Shown piece after piece: positions 25,907-34,016 of a DNA stretch of 64,000 bases; the first letter of the stretch is position 1, and every line of letters starts with the position of its first letter. Origin of the DNA: a virus; IMG/VR virus record IMGVR_UViG_3300021406_000010, positions 102,489-166,488 of that record; one strand, 5' to 3'. A program made the position numbers and the translations under genes. The notes beneath the pieces were generated by a model that saw only the letters and a program-made list of their open reading frames with translations, ran no database searches and was not told the DNA's origin.

Positions 25907-26889
25907 CAGGAGACTGCCGCCCAGAAGCTCACTCCCGGGACGTTGGCCGACGGGGCGATGCTTCCCGGCAGCGCCGACAGGCTAGTGCCGTTGACCGCGT
26001 ACCGGTACGCCGCCGGGGCCAGCCCGGCGCCGTAGGCCACCGGCGAGGCGCGGACGAGGACGGGCTGCGTCCCGCCCACGCAGAGGATGTCGGCCCAGTA
26101 GGTCCCGGCCGTGACGGCCTGCGGCACCGCGAGGGTCACCGGCGCGTCCCCCGCCGCGCCCTGCAGGACGGAGAGGGCGCTCCCCTGCGACAGCAGGGTG
26201 CCCGTGGGGCCGACCAGGCCCATCGCGGCGGACGTCATCCCCGATCCCGGGGTGGCGAGGAGCACGTGCACGGCGGAGATGACCTGCGCCGACCGAACGG
26301 GGACCCGGATCAGGTAATGGGTGCCCGAGGCGGTGGCCTGGGTGCCCTGGTACAGGTTCGGGTCCCCGTTCCAGGCGATGTACCCCTGGTCGGACGGCAT
26401 CCACCCGCCGAGGAGCTGCTCCATGGACGACAGCGGGACGTCGTCGCTCGTCACGTACCACAGGCCGAAGGTGGCGCTGTACTGCAGGAGTGTCCCCTGG
26501 CTCATCAGCAGCAGGCTGGCCGAGACGCCCCCGGACGCCCGGTTGATGCGGTCGAGGCCGCTGGCGGTGACCGTCAGGGCGTACTGCAGCGCCGGGGCCG
26601 CGCCGACGACCTTGAAGCCCGCCAGGGTGCCGTCGGCCGGGGCGGCGGGCAGTGTCGCGGTGAAGGACCCCGCGCTGATGTCGCACGGGTAGTAGCCGTT
26701 GGGGGTGACGGCGAAGGAGGCCGCCTGGACGGCCTGCGGTATCAGCGCTCTGGCCGTGGACGACTGGGCCTGCAGGGCCGCGACGGCACTGCCGAGCCAG
26801 GCCAGCGCGTCGGAGATCTCGTTATGGTCGGCGATGTGCCCCGGCTGCCCGGCCGCGCGGGTGTCCGGGGGCGGCGCTGGCATCGACAT
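25906..26889 (-). CDS. tail fibre-like protein
   Basis: A 327-aa protein. The N-terminus (PPDTRAAGQPGHIADHNEISDALAWLG) matches that of the 286-aa protein at 37998-38858 (TPAAGQTGHVQAHAQISDALSWL), so the two share an attachment domain. The rest is beta-rich, with Ser/Gly/Thr repeats and a C-terminal PGVSFWAAVS typical of fibre tips. A fibre or head-fibre role is inferred. The stop and the next gene's ATG share one base. Confidence 0.6.
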   Translation of the reverse strand: MSMPAPPPDTRAAGQPGHIADHNEISDALAWLGSAVAALQAQSSTARALIPQAVQAASFAVTPNGYYPCDISAGSFTATLPAAPADGTLAGFKVVGAAPALQYALTVTASGLDRINRASGGVSASLLLMSQGTLLQYSATFGLWYVTSDDVPLSSMEQLLGGWMPSDQGYIAWNGDPNLYQGTQATASGTHYLIRVPVRSAQVISAVHVLLATPGSGMTSAAMGLVGPTGTLLSQGSALSVLQGAAGDAPVTLAVPQAVTAGTYWADILCVGGTQPVLVRASPVAYGAGLAPAAYRYAVNGTSLSALPGSIAPSANVPGVSFWAAVS

Positions 26890-26914
26890 GGCGTCTCCTG
26901 GTCAGCTTCCTTGC

Positions 26915-26991
26915 TATGATGGCGGTGGTTATCATGAGTTCGTCTTGTGGAGGACGACGCGAAGGGCGCCTGGTTCGTGCCGGGCGCCCTT
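26915..26991 (+). ncRNA. promoter element plus hairpin, antisense to tail operon (possible small RNA)
   Basis: CTTCCTTGC followed by the -10 box TATGAT (26915-26920). About 40 nt later a 9-bp hairpin AAGGGCGCC/GGCGCCCTT (26962-26970 with 26983-26991) is followed by T-rich sequence. It lies between two minus-strand genes. The hairpin may also terminate the 715-aa gene, which ends at 26995. Confidence 0.4.
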
Positions 26992-26994
26992 TCG

Positions 26995-29142
26995 TCATCC
27001 GGGCAGCGGGAAGGTAACGGGCGCCTGGTAGGCGCCGGACGCAGCGGGCGGCGGCTGCTCACCGGGGATGAGCGGCCCGTTGACCTGCTCGATCCAGGCG
27101 TAGCTGGCCGGCAGCCGGGTGTAGGTGCCCAGCACCCGCGCCAGGAGGTCCTGCGCCGGGGGGATCACGTACGCGACGGACGCCACGGGGTCCTCCAGGG
27201 CGGCGCTCATCATGTCGTAGGAAATGGCTGCCGTCGCCTGCCACGGGGAGGCGAAGCCGGTGCGGAGGGTGACCCGGGCGGGCACGGCCAGCTGGTAGCG
27301 GCGGCCGTCGGACCGGAACAGGTAGTCCAGCGGGTAGGCGCGGAAGTCAGGTACCGACTGGACGTTGACGGTGCCGGGCGCGACGGTGCCCTTCGCGGTG
27401 CGCTGCTGCCCCTGGTCGGCGTCGGTGAGGATGGCGGGCCGCACGATGAGGGCCCGCACCCCCGGCACCTGCGCGGGAACGGCGGCGATCAGCTGGGTGC
27501 CGTAGCACAGGGTGCACCGGTACTGGTTGCCCTGCCCGTAGGCGGCGGAGACCTGCGCCTCGGCCGACGCCGAGTAGTCAGGAGTGGGTAGCGGCCGGGA
27601 GATGACCGACGACGGGGAGAAGCAGCGGGCGCAGCGGACGGCCAGCCCGGCGGCCAGGTCCGGGGGGCGCCACAGCAGGGCGAGCATGACCAGCTCCCCG
27701 AACTGCCATAGGGCCTGGGCGTGCCGCTGCCGTTCCTGGTCGATGGCCCATCCCTGGACGTCCCGCTGCCAGGCGGGCTGCGGGCGCCCTGGACGCGGCG
27801 GCGAGGACGGGACGGGCAGCGCCGCCCCGGTGGCGGCCAGCGACGCGGTCGCGGCCATCGCGGCGCGGGCGGCGGACTCGGCCAGCGGGACGGCCCGCAG
27901 CAGGGGGGCCGCCGCGAGCCCGGCGGGAGCCGGGACGGCCCCGTGGGCGGTAGCGGCCAGGACGGGGCGGGCGGAAAGGACGGCGCCGGCCTGCCTGGCG
28001 GCCAGCGCGGTGGCGTGCAGCAGCGGGGAAGCGGAGAGGTAAACGCCAGGTGACGTGCTGGCGACGGCGTGCAGCAGCGGGGAAGCGGAGAGGTGCACGG
28101 CACCCGGCGCGGATCTTGTTCCCCGGGCAGTGAGGGCGCCGCCCGCCGTGAGGTGCGCGGCACCCTGCAGCAGCCCGTGGGCGTTCGCGGCCAGGACAGG
28201 GGACGCCGCCAGGCGGACGGCTCCGTGGCTGGCCAGCGTGGCGGCGACGTGCAGTGAGGAGACTGCGGCCAGGGCGGCGGCTGCCTGCCGGGAGGAGGTG
28301 GCGGGAGCCGCGAGGGACGCGGCGGCTGCCAGCGCGGCACCCCCGGGGCGCGCCACGGTGCCCGTGGCGGACAGCACGGCGGCAGCGGGCAGCCGGGCAC
28401 CGGGAACGTACCCCGCCGCGCCCAGCGTGGCCGCCGCCGCCAGCGCTGCCCCGCCACGGGCTGTCGCCGTCGCGGCGGGGACCAGGAAGGGTGCCGCCGC
28501 CAGCGCGGCGGACGCCTGGTCAGTCACCCTGGCGGCGGCCGTGAAGGACGCCGCCGCCGCGAGGGACGCGGCGCCGGGCATGAAGCGCTGGGAGGTGGCG
28601 GTCAGCGAGGTGCCCGCCGCCAGCACGGCGGCGGCAGCGCGGCCGGGGGCCAGCAGGGCGGGGGCGGCGGCGAGGTGCGCGGTGACGGCCGACGCGGTCG
28701 CCTGCAGCACGGGGGACGCGGCGAGGTGCGCCGGGGAGGTCCTGGCGATGGTCGCGGTGGCGGCCAGCAGCGGGGCGGCGGACAGCGCCGGGACGATCCC
28801 GCCTGCCGTCATGACGGGGGTCGCGGAGAAGGAGGCCGCCGCGACCTTGATGACCCGTCCGGCGGCCCTCAGGACTGGTGCCGCCGACAGGGCCGTGCCG
28901 GTGCCGCCGACGCCGAGGACCGGGGCGGCGGACAGGCGGGCCTGGCCGCGCACCAGGGCGGACCCGGTGGCCGCGAGGGCCGGGACGGCGGCCAGGGGGG
29001 CCTGCGCCTGCCGGGAGGTGACCGCCGTCGCGTGCAGCAGCGGGGCGGCCGTGAGGGAAGACGAGCCGACCTTGCCGCGAGTCCCCGCCGGGCTGACGGC
29101 GAACGCGGCCGTGAGGGCGGCGGCGCCGTTGACGGTGGGCAC
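26995..29142 (-). CDS. virion protein with long Ala-rich repeat array
   Basis: A 715-aa protein. Residues ~5-430 are about 20 degenerate repeats of roughly 19 residues, built on (A/S)LxAxPxLxAxA (for example ALSAAPVLRAAG, HLSASPLLHAVAS, YLSASPLLHATAL). Residues ~440-715 form a distinct domain. This carries two Cys pairs (AVRCARCFSPSS, YRCTLCYGTQL) and the stretch ALIVRPAILTDADQGQ...FRAYPLDYLFRSDGRRY, which resembles a recurrent actinophage structural protein. A tail-associated stalk or fibre is inferred; the repeat may fold as a solenoid. Confidence 0.6.
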   Translation of the reverse strand: MPTVNGAAALTAAFAVSPAGTRGKVGSSSLTAAPLLHATAVTSRQAQAPLAAVPALAATGSALVRGQARLSAAPVLGVGGTGTALSAAPVLRAAGRVIKVAAASFSATPVMTAGGIVPALSAAPLLAATATIARTSPAHLAASPVLQATASAVTAHLAAAPALLAPGRAAAAVLAAGTSLTATSQRFMPGAASLAAAASFTAAARVTDQASAALAAAPFLVPAATATARGGAALAAAATLGAAGYVPGARLPAAAVLSATGTVARPGGAALAAAASLAAPATSSRQAAAALAAVSSLHVAATLASHGAVRLAASPVLAANAHGLLQGAAHLTAGGALTARGTRSAPGAVHLSASPLLHAVASTSPGVYLSASPLLHATALAARQAGAVLSARPVLAATAHGAVPAPAGLAAAPLLRAVPLAESAARAAMAATASLAATGAALPVPSSPPRPGRPQPAWQRDVQGWAIDQERQRHAQALWQFGELVMLALLWRPPDLAAGLAVRCARCFSPSSVISRPLPTPDYSASAEAQVSAAYGQGNQYRCTLCYGTQLIAAVPAQVPGVRALIVRPAILTDADQGQQRTAKGTVAPGTVNVQSVPDFRAYPLDYLFRSDGRRYQLAVPARVTLRTGFASPWQATAAISYDMMSAALEDPVASVAYVIPPAQDLLARVLGTYTRLPASYAWIEQVNGPLIPGEQPPPAASGAYQAPVTFPLPG

Positions 29143-29145
29143 CGG

Positions 29146-29655
29146 CTATCCCCCCCGGGGGCGGGTCATGGTCGCGGCCAGCGCCCGCAGCACCCGCTCC
29201 TGCGCGCCAAGGGCGTCAAGGACCTCCCTCAGGCCGCCCTCGGTGGTCACGTCGAGGCGGTCCAGGGCGACGGCGATGCCCTTCCTGGCCTCCTCGGCGT
29301 CCTCGAAGGTCTTCGCGGCCCGCGCGTCCGAGGCCGTGGCCTGGACGGCCTGCCCGACCATGATGATGGACAGCAGGACGAGCTGCAGGAAGAACGAGGC
29401 CGTCCACTGCACGATGCCGTACAAGCCCCCGTGGATGGCGGTGGGCAGCGCCAGCAGGTCAAGCGCGGCGAAGGCGTAGGCGCACCACATCGTCCCCACG
29501 GCCCGGGTGATCCGCAGCGCCAGCCACGCGTTGGCCCGGGTGACCCACGGGCTGCCCGGCGGGGGCCGCAGGTGGTCGGCGGCGTGCAGGTGCACGGGCA
29601 TCCCGCGCCTGGTGAAGCCGAAGTGCGGCCTGCTGGCGTGGCCCGGCTGCGGCAT
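29146..29655 (-). CDS. DUF1003-like membrane protein
   Basis: A 169-aa protein with a basic N-terminus and two membrane helices (AYAFAALDLLALPTAIHGG and ASFFLQLVLLSIIMVGQAV). These are followed by a charged helix (DARAAKTFEDAEEARKG), the layout of DUF1003/low-affinity iron-permease-like proteins. It lies in a PadR-led group of membrane/secreted genes within the tail cluster. SD GGGGAGG with a CCCCGGAAGTGG hairpin directly upstream. Confidence 0.6.
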   Translation of the reverse strand: MPQPGHASRPHFGFTRRGMPVHLHAADHLRPPPGSPWVTRANAWLALRITRAVGTMWCAYAFAALDLLALPTAIHGGLYGIVQWTASFFLQLVLLSIIMVGQAVQATASDARAAKTFEDAEEARKGIAVALDRLDVTTEGGLREVLDALGAQERVLRALAATMTRPRGG

Positions 29656-29692
29656 GGCACCTCCCCTGTGCCACTTCCGGGGACCGGAGCTG

Positions 29693-30007
29693 TCAGGGCG
29701 AGAGCAGGCGCCCCGCGAGGGACAGGCGCCCCGCTGCCGCCGACAGCTCCCGCACGGCCACATCCGCGCCCTCGCGGGTGAGGACGTAGTACCTGCGCGG
29801 CGGACGGCCGGCCCTGACAGGGTCGATTTCCTCCCACGAGGACGAGATCCAGCCGAGGCGCTCCATCTTGTGCAGCAGCGGGTACACGGACCCCGACGTG
29901 ATCCCGGTCTCCCGGATGAGGCTCAGGCCGAACAGGGGAGCCTGCGGGTCCCTCATGAAGACGCGGAGGATCATCAGGAGCTGGAGCGTGACAGGAGATC
30001 GAGACAT
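29693..30007 (-). CDS. PadR-family transcriptional regulator
   Basis: A 104-aa winged-helix protein: MSRSPVTLQLLMILRVFM, LFGLSLIRETGITSGSVYPLLHKME (recognition helix 'SGSVYPLLHKmE', the PadR hallmark) and the wing GRPPRRYYVLTREGADV. The ATG is 6 nt after TAGAAT, so leaderless expression is inferred. It precedes the membrane protein gene, which it may regulate together with itself. PadR proteins usually sense small hydrophobic molecules or phenolics. Confidence 0.85.
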   Translation of the reverse strand: MSRSPVTLQLLMILRVFMRDPQAPLFGLSLIRETGITSGSVYPLLHKMERLGWISSSWEEIDPVRAGRPPRRYYVLTREGADVAVRELSAAAGRLSLAGRLLSP

Positions 30008-30042
30008 AGATCAATTCTACATAGGGAGCAGCAGGACACGAA

Positions 30043-30078
30043 CGAGGCCCGGCCCCCGTCACTGGGGGCCGGGCCTCG
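30043..30078. terminator. strong hairpin terminator
   Basis: CGAGGCCCGGCCCC pairs with GGGGCCGGGCCTCG (14 bp, 8-nt loop) between the secreted-protein gene and the PadR gene. It probably ends the 30110-31012 transcript. Confidence 0.65.
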
Positions 30079-30109
30079 CCATGCAGAAGATATTCAACCC
30101 GGAGACATC

Positions 30110-31012
30110 CTACGGGATGGCGGTCACCGTGAAGGCCGATCCGACTCCCGGGGGGCTGGGCTGCAGGGTGACGGCGCCGGAGGGGGTGCCGTCCTGGGTG
30201 CCGATGTACTCCCGCAGGTTCTCCGCGTTCAGCGTCAGGCGCGAGTTGGTGCCGCCCGCCTTCAGCTGCGGCGCCAGGAGCTGGGTGAGGCCGTCGCGGG
30301 TGAAGGCGGCCAGGGTGCCGCCCGCCAGCAGGCTGGCGTCCGCGCCGCTCGTGGTGTCGGTGCCGACGCCGAACTGGTGGAAGCGGACGTTCGGCCCGAA
30401 CAGGGACAGGCCGCTGAAGCCGAGGGCGTTGCCCGGCTCGGTGTCCCCCGCCACGAAGGCGATCTCGTTGAGGAAGGTGCTGTCGTGGATCTCCATGTAG
30501 TACTTCTGGCCGGCCGGGACGCAGAAGATGCCAGCCCCGTCGGGGATGGGCTTCAGGTTAGCGGGCGGCAGCGGCACTCCGGGCGCCCCGGTAAACGTCA
30601 GTCCCTCCTCCAGCGTCCACTGGTCAGACTGGGCACCGCCGTCGGCGCAGGTGCCGGGGTGCACGGTGTCGTCCCATACCAGGCCAAGGCCGACAGTGTC
30701 ACTGGGGATGTTGGATACCGCCTGCAGGACGCCGCCGACGGCGATGGTGTCGGCGGGGACGCTGGCCGGCTCATCGGGCGCCACCACGTTCCAGCGGACG
30801 TCGTTGAAGGCCTTCAGCCCGTTGTTGACCCCCGCGTACCCGGCCAGGTTCTGCGACCAGGCCGGGGTCCCCACCACGGACGCGCTCGCCGTGCCGATCA
30901 GGGCCACCGCCCCGACCGTGACGGCAGCGGCGGCGGCGAGGAAGATCACCATGCTGACGATGCCGGCCAGCGCGTTCCGGAAGGCCCGCCTCAGGAGCCT
31001 CTTGGCAATCAC
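30110..31012 (-). CDS. secreted or membrane-anchored protein
   Basis: A 300-aa protein with a basic N-terminus and a hydrophobic helix (residues ~14-42: ALAGIVSMVIFLAAAAAVTV). The helix ends in an ASA-like signal peptidase site (GTASASVVG). The mature part is beta-rich with two Cys residues (HPGTCADGG, AGIFCVPAG) and a KYYMEIHDSTFLNEIAFV segment. It resembles secreted actinobacterial proteins more than virion parts. A cell-surface or superinfection-related role is possible. Flanked by hairpins. Confidence 0.65.
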   Translation of the reverse strand: MIAKRLLRRAFRNALAGIVSMVIFLAAAAAVTVGAVALIGTASASVVGTPAWSQNLAGYAGVNNGLKAFNDVRWNVVAPDEPASVPADTIAVGGVLQAVSNIPSDTVGLGLVWDDTVHPGTCADGGAQSDQWTLEEGLTFTGAPGVPLPPANLKPIPDGAGIFCVPAGQKYYMEIHDSTFLNEIAFVAGDTEPGNALGFSGLSLFGPNVRFHQFGVGTDTTSGADASLLAGGTLAAFTRDGLTQLLAPQLKAGGTNSRLTLNAENLREYIGTQDGTPSGAVTLQPSPPGVGSAFTVTAIP

Positions 31013-31100
31013 CTGTCATTACCTCCCTGTAGGATGCGCCCCCTGCGGGGCACGCTGGCCAAGCCTAGCGAGAGGGGGGCATGGCGGGCGACGGCGAGTT

Positions 31101-31901
31101 CTATCCGTGACCTTCCTTGCCATCGGCTATAGGTCCGGCACTGGCGGTCACCCCACGGCCTTCCGCGATCCTTTCCAGGGCCAGGCGCCCTTCGGCAATG
31201 CGGGCGCGGTACCGGCCTGGGCCGTCGCACCCGTCGGGGAGGTCACCCTGGCCCGCGAGCCGGACGAGGGCCTCGTGCACCGGGCAGCGGAACAGCTCGC
31301 CGCCCAGCCGCTCGCGCAGCGGGTGCTGGACGGCGAACCCGTCCCCACTGATGACGACGACGTCGAGGTGCTCCTGGCTGGACAGGATCTTCTGGGCGGC
31401 TCCCCGGTCGGGGCACAGGGGGGCCAGGCACTCGATGAGGCCTCCCGCCATGAGGTGCAGGGCTTGGCCGCAGCCCATGGGGCAGTACGCGCCGCTGATG
31501 TCGCGGATCATGGCAATGATCTTAACCATGACGATGAACAGTAACCGCCTTTCCCTCATGGCGGCTACCGTCGCCTCGTTCACGTCCCGCATCGGGTGCG
31601 GGACGTGCCGGGTGGCGATGACGTGCTCCAGGAGGGAAGCGGCCATGGCGGCCGGGGTCTGGCAGTCAATCCACGCGCCGCATGGTCGTGCCCAGTTCCT
31701 GCCGGTGACGGTGCGGGCGCTCACGTGGGCGGTGCACATCAGGACGGTGTCCTCGTAGCACTGGCCGATGGCCAGCGGCCATTCGGCCATGTCGGTCACC
31801 CGGATGACCTCGCACTCAGCGCGGATGAGGTCCTGCTCTTGCGGGGTCATCTCACGGCCCGCCAGGTTGGCGAGGTGAATGGTGTCCTGGATGCCGATCA
31901 C
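31101..31901 (-). CDS. DUF6085-like zinc-binding hypothetical protein
   Basis: A 266-aa protein. The C-terminal half has CPMGCGQALHLMAGGLIEC, LCPDRGAAQKILSS, HLDVVVISGDGFAVQHPL and RCPVHEALV, a Cys/His pattern that I associate with actinophage DUF6085 proteins. The N-terminal half (MAEWPLAIGQCYEDTVLM, RPCGAWIDCQTPAAMAASLL) is a separate conserved-looking domain. GTG start preceded by a short ATGATGAGC..TGGTGA overlap. It heads no visible operon. A hairpin lies upstream. Confidence 0.6.
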   Translation of the reverse strand: MIGIQDTIHLANLAGREMTPQEQDLIRAECEVIRVTDMAEWPLAIGQCYEDTVLMCTAHVSARTVTGRNWARPCGAWIDCQTPAAMAASLLEHVIATRHVPHPMRDVNEATVAAMRERRLLFIVMVKIIAMIRDISGAYCPMGCGQALHLMAGGLIECLAPLCPDRGAAQKILSSQEHLDVVVISGDGFAVQHPLRERLGGELFRCPVHEALVRLAGQGDLPDGCDGPGRYRARIAEGRLALERIAEGRGVTASAGPIADGKEGHG

Positions 31902-31928
31902 CAGCTCATCATGCCAGGGAACGGAGAT

Positions 31929-31964
31929 GGCCCCCGCCGTTCTCGGGCCGAAAGCGCGGGGGCC
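31929..31964 (-). promoter_or_regulatory. promoter-like element followed by hairpin
   Basis: On the minus strand GGCTTCCTTG-TTATGG is immediately followed by a GGCCCCCGC/GCGGGGGCC hairpin, about 28 nt before the GTG of the DUF6085-like gene. It could be an attenuator or a terminator for an upstream gene. Confidence 0.35.
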
Positions 31965-32069
31965 ATAACAAGGAAGCCTACATCGTCGTGGTCACGCTGG
32001 CAAGCCGTGGCGCTGCGGAGGGTGACTAGCCAGCCCGAGACATACGTCATCCGGGCATAAAATCGCCCC

Positions 32070-32249
32070 TCATGCCCACCCCGCGTCCAGCTCGAGCATG
32101 GTGAGGATGATCGTGTCACGGTCCAGGTGCCCGGCCTCGCGGTAGAGCCGGGACCGGCGCTCCAGCTCCTCCGGCGGCAGTGGCTTCACGAACGGGCCGA
32201 GGGCGCGCAGGCAGTCCTCGGGGGAGGGGCCGTCATCCGGCGTGGTCAT
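32070..32249 (-). CDS. small hypothetical protein
   Basis: A 59-aa acidic helical protein (MTTPDDGPSPEDCLRALG; PPEELERRSRLYREAGHLDR). It overlaps the 3' end of the 82-aa gene by 17 nt. Last gene of a four-gene set of overlapping small genes. No family recognised. Confidence 0.6.
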   Translation of the reverse strand: MTTPDDGPSPEDCLRALGPFVKPLPPEELERRSRLYREAGHLDRDTIILTMLELDAGWA

Positions 32250-32481
32250 CGCACAGCCCCTGGACACACTTGTGGCGGGGGTCGCCGGGCGGCAGCAGGG
32301 CGAGCCGCATGACCTCCGCCCAGCCTTCGGGCGCCGGCTGGTCGGCTGCCGACACCCTCCGCCAGGACAGGGCCGCCACGCAGGTCACGTCGTTGCACAC
32401 CCGCAACCCGGCCCGGTGCTTGTCCGGGTCCAGTACCCACTCCGCGTCGGGAGTGTCGGGCAGCTCAACCTCGATGATCAT
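32233..32481 (-). CDS. small hypothetical protein
   Basis: An 82-aa protein (MIIEVELPDTPDAEWVLDP) with Cys at CNDVTCVAAL and HKCVQGLC. Its ATG overlaps the stop of the 98-aa gene. The PGDPRHKCVQGLC end suggests a small metal-binding or phage regulatory protein. Unassigned. Confidence 0.6.
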   Translation of the reverse strand: MIIEVELPDTPDAEWVLDPDKHRAGLRVCNDVTCVAALSWRRVSAADQPAPEGWAEVMRLALLPPGDPRHKCVQGLCDDHAG

Positions 32482-32774
32482 CTTGCCTCCTGCGGCATCA
32501 GCCGACGGTACTCGGCCTCGTGCAGCATTTCCAGCGTCGGGTAGCCGAACGCCTCGATGTTCATGTCCCATAGCGCGATCCTGTCCTGGAGCCGCTTCAG
32601 GGCCGACAGGCACGGCGGGCATAGCCTGAACGTCCCGGCGTTCGCGCCGGGCCACAGGTCCCACTCCGGCCTGGGGCGGGTCGCGGTGACCTCGCAGCAG
32701 TCCCGGCCATCGCAGGTCCCGGGGTGCCCCCATGCATCGCAGGCGCACTGGCAGAGGCGCTCAGGCGCCGACAC
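32478..32774 (-). CDS. Cys-rich hypothetical protein
   Basis: A 98-aa protein with a dense N-terminal Cys cluster (CQCACDAWGHPGTCDGRDCC) and another pair in FRLCPPCLSALKRL, consistent with two zinc sites, then a helical C-terminus. The ATG overlaps the end of the 102-aa gene by 14 nt. Function unknown. Confidence 0.6.
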   Translation of the reverse strand: MSAPERLCQCACDAWGHPGTCDGRDCCEVTATRPRPEWDLWPGANAGTFRLCPPCLSALKRLQDRIALWDMNIEAFGYPTLEMLHEAEYRRLMPQEAR

Positions 32775-33069
32775 TTACGGTCACCGCCCTCCGGTAGCCG
32801 TGGGCGGACGGCGGGCAGTTCATGTCGGGCCTGACCGTCAGCCAGAAGCCGCCGTCCATCTCGGCCCCGAAAGCGCAGCAGCCCTCGCCGTCCCAGCCGT
32901 GGCAGAGCCACCAGTCCCCGGCCGCCTCATAGCGCATCGGGCCGTGCACGGCGCAGCGCGGGACCGGCAGGACGCGCACGCTGCCAGCGGCCAGGACGGG
33001 ATCGGGCGGGATGGGCTTGGCGAAGGCTGCATGCACCTCAGGGCTGGCAAAGAAGTCGGCATCTGGCAC
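32761..33069 (-). CDS. GWDGEGC-family hypothetical protein
   Basis: A 102-aa protein (MPDADFFASPEVHAAFAKP, GTG start, SD CGAAGG). The core RCAVHGPMRYEAAGDWWLCHG-WDGEGC matches the 76-aa protein at 52556 (CEIHGG...RWECAG-WDGEGC), so these are paralogs of a small Cys-His family. It is overlapped on the same strand by the run-on C-terminus of the 34016 gene. Confidence 0.6.
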   Translation of the reverse strand: MPDADFFASPEVHAAFAKPIPPDPVLAAGSVRVLPVPRCAVHGPMRYEAAGDWWLCHGWDGEGCCAFGAEMDGGFWLTVRPDMNCPPSAHGYRRAVTVSVGA

Positions 33070-34016
33070 CCTTCGATCTTGCCATGCTGCCGTCCGGGAC
33101 AGCTCCTGTCAGTACCAGGTCTCCAGCGCGCCCACATACGTGGACGCGCCGCAACACTCCCTGCTATTCTAGTCGGGGCGTATCTGCCATAACTGCCGCC
33201 GCTCACTAGTACACGAGGATTGCCGGCCATGATATGGCGGATCTTGAAGACGTCCAGCAGCCCCTTGAGATCGGCTTCCTCGTCCTTGATGACCTGCCGC
33301 CACCGGTCGGCGTAGTCGCGGCGGTCCAGCCGGGCCACCGGCGGGCCGGACATCATCGGCTGCTCGGTGTAGGACCGGACCAGCTGCCGGCAGCACTCCG
33401 TGTAGGACCAGCTGGCCAGCAGGCCGCCCCACAGCGCGACCGGGTACATCGGGCCCGAGATCCCGTCGAGGGTGTAGTTGCTCCACGGCTGGGCGGAGGC
33501 GTTGATCTTGGACAGCGCGATGGCCGCCATCTGGGCCATCCGGCCCCGGGACCAGTGCGCCTGGAAGTAGGACTGCAGGTTGGGGCCGCCGCCCGCGCTG
33601 TCGAACGCGTCCCGGAACCGGGACCACACCTGGGCCTCCAGGAAGTCCTGCATGGCGGGCGGCAGCGCGTCCCAGGACGGGTTGGCGGGGCCGATTTCCA
33701 GGTAGGACGCGTACTGCTGCGGCACTCCGCCGATCGCGTAGGACCAGTCCAGCTCCGCGTATCCGACATACTGCGTCTGGGCGCTGGTGGGGGTGATGAC
33801 GTAGGTGCCGGACCCCTCGCGGGTCGCGGCGGCCGACCCCAGCCCGGTGACCGTCCCGTCGGGGTTGCCCAGCACCAGCTGGCCGGCGACCGCAGAGCCG
33901 TCCGGGTCGGCGAGGACGCCGCCGATGTAGGTGAGCAGGGTCAGCGCGGGAGCGGAGAACTGGGAGACGTACGTCCGCTCGCGCCAGTCGATCAGGCCAG
34001 GGTCGGTGACCGTCAC
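32838..34016 (-). CDS. tail-region structural protein, C-terminus runs on without a stop
   Basis: A 392-aa frame. The GTG overlaps the upstream stop (GTGA). Residues 1-~275 look like a genuine protein (MTVTDPGLIDWRERTYVSQF; WSYTECCRQLVRSYTEQP; DLKGLLDVFKIRHIMAGN). The last ~115 residues cross a terminator-like hairpin and then overlap the whole 5' part of the 102-aa gene in another frame, and look like non-coding sequence. The natural stop may have been lost by an indel near 33170-33200. Position within the fibre cluster suggests a fibre-associated protein. Confidence 0.5.
   Translation of the reverse strand: MTVTDPGLIDWRERTYVSQFSAPALTLLTYIGGVLADPDGSAVAGQLVLGNPDGTVTGLGSAAATREGSGTYVITPTSAQTQYVGYAELDWSYAIGGVPQQYASYLEIGPANPSWDALPPAMQDFLEAQVWSRFRDAFDSAGGGPNLQSYFQAHWSRGRMAQMAAIALSKINASAQPWSNYTLDGISGPMYPVALWGGLLASWSYTECCRQLVRSYTEQPMMSGPPVARLDRRDYADRWRQVIKDEEADLKGLLDVFKIRHIMAGNPRVLVSGGSYGRYAPTRIAGSVAARPRMWARWRPGTDRSCPGRQHGKIEGCQMPTSLPALRCMQPSPSPSRPIPSWPLAACASCRSRAAPCTARCAMRRPGTGGSATAGTARAAALSGPRWTAASG
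33126..33149. terminator. hairpin, probable terminator
   Basis: GCGCGCCCAC pairs with GTGGACGCGC (one mismatch) with a 4-nt loop, beyond the likely true end of the 34016 gene and before the Cys-rich small genes. Confidence 0.4.
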
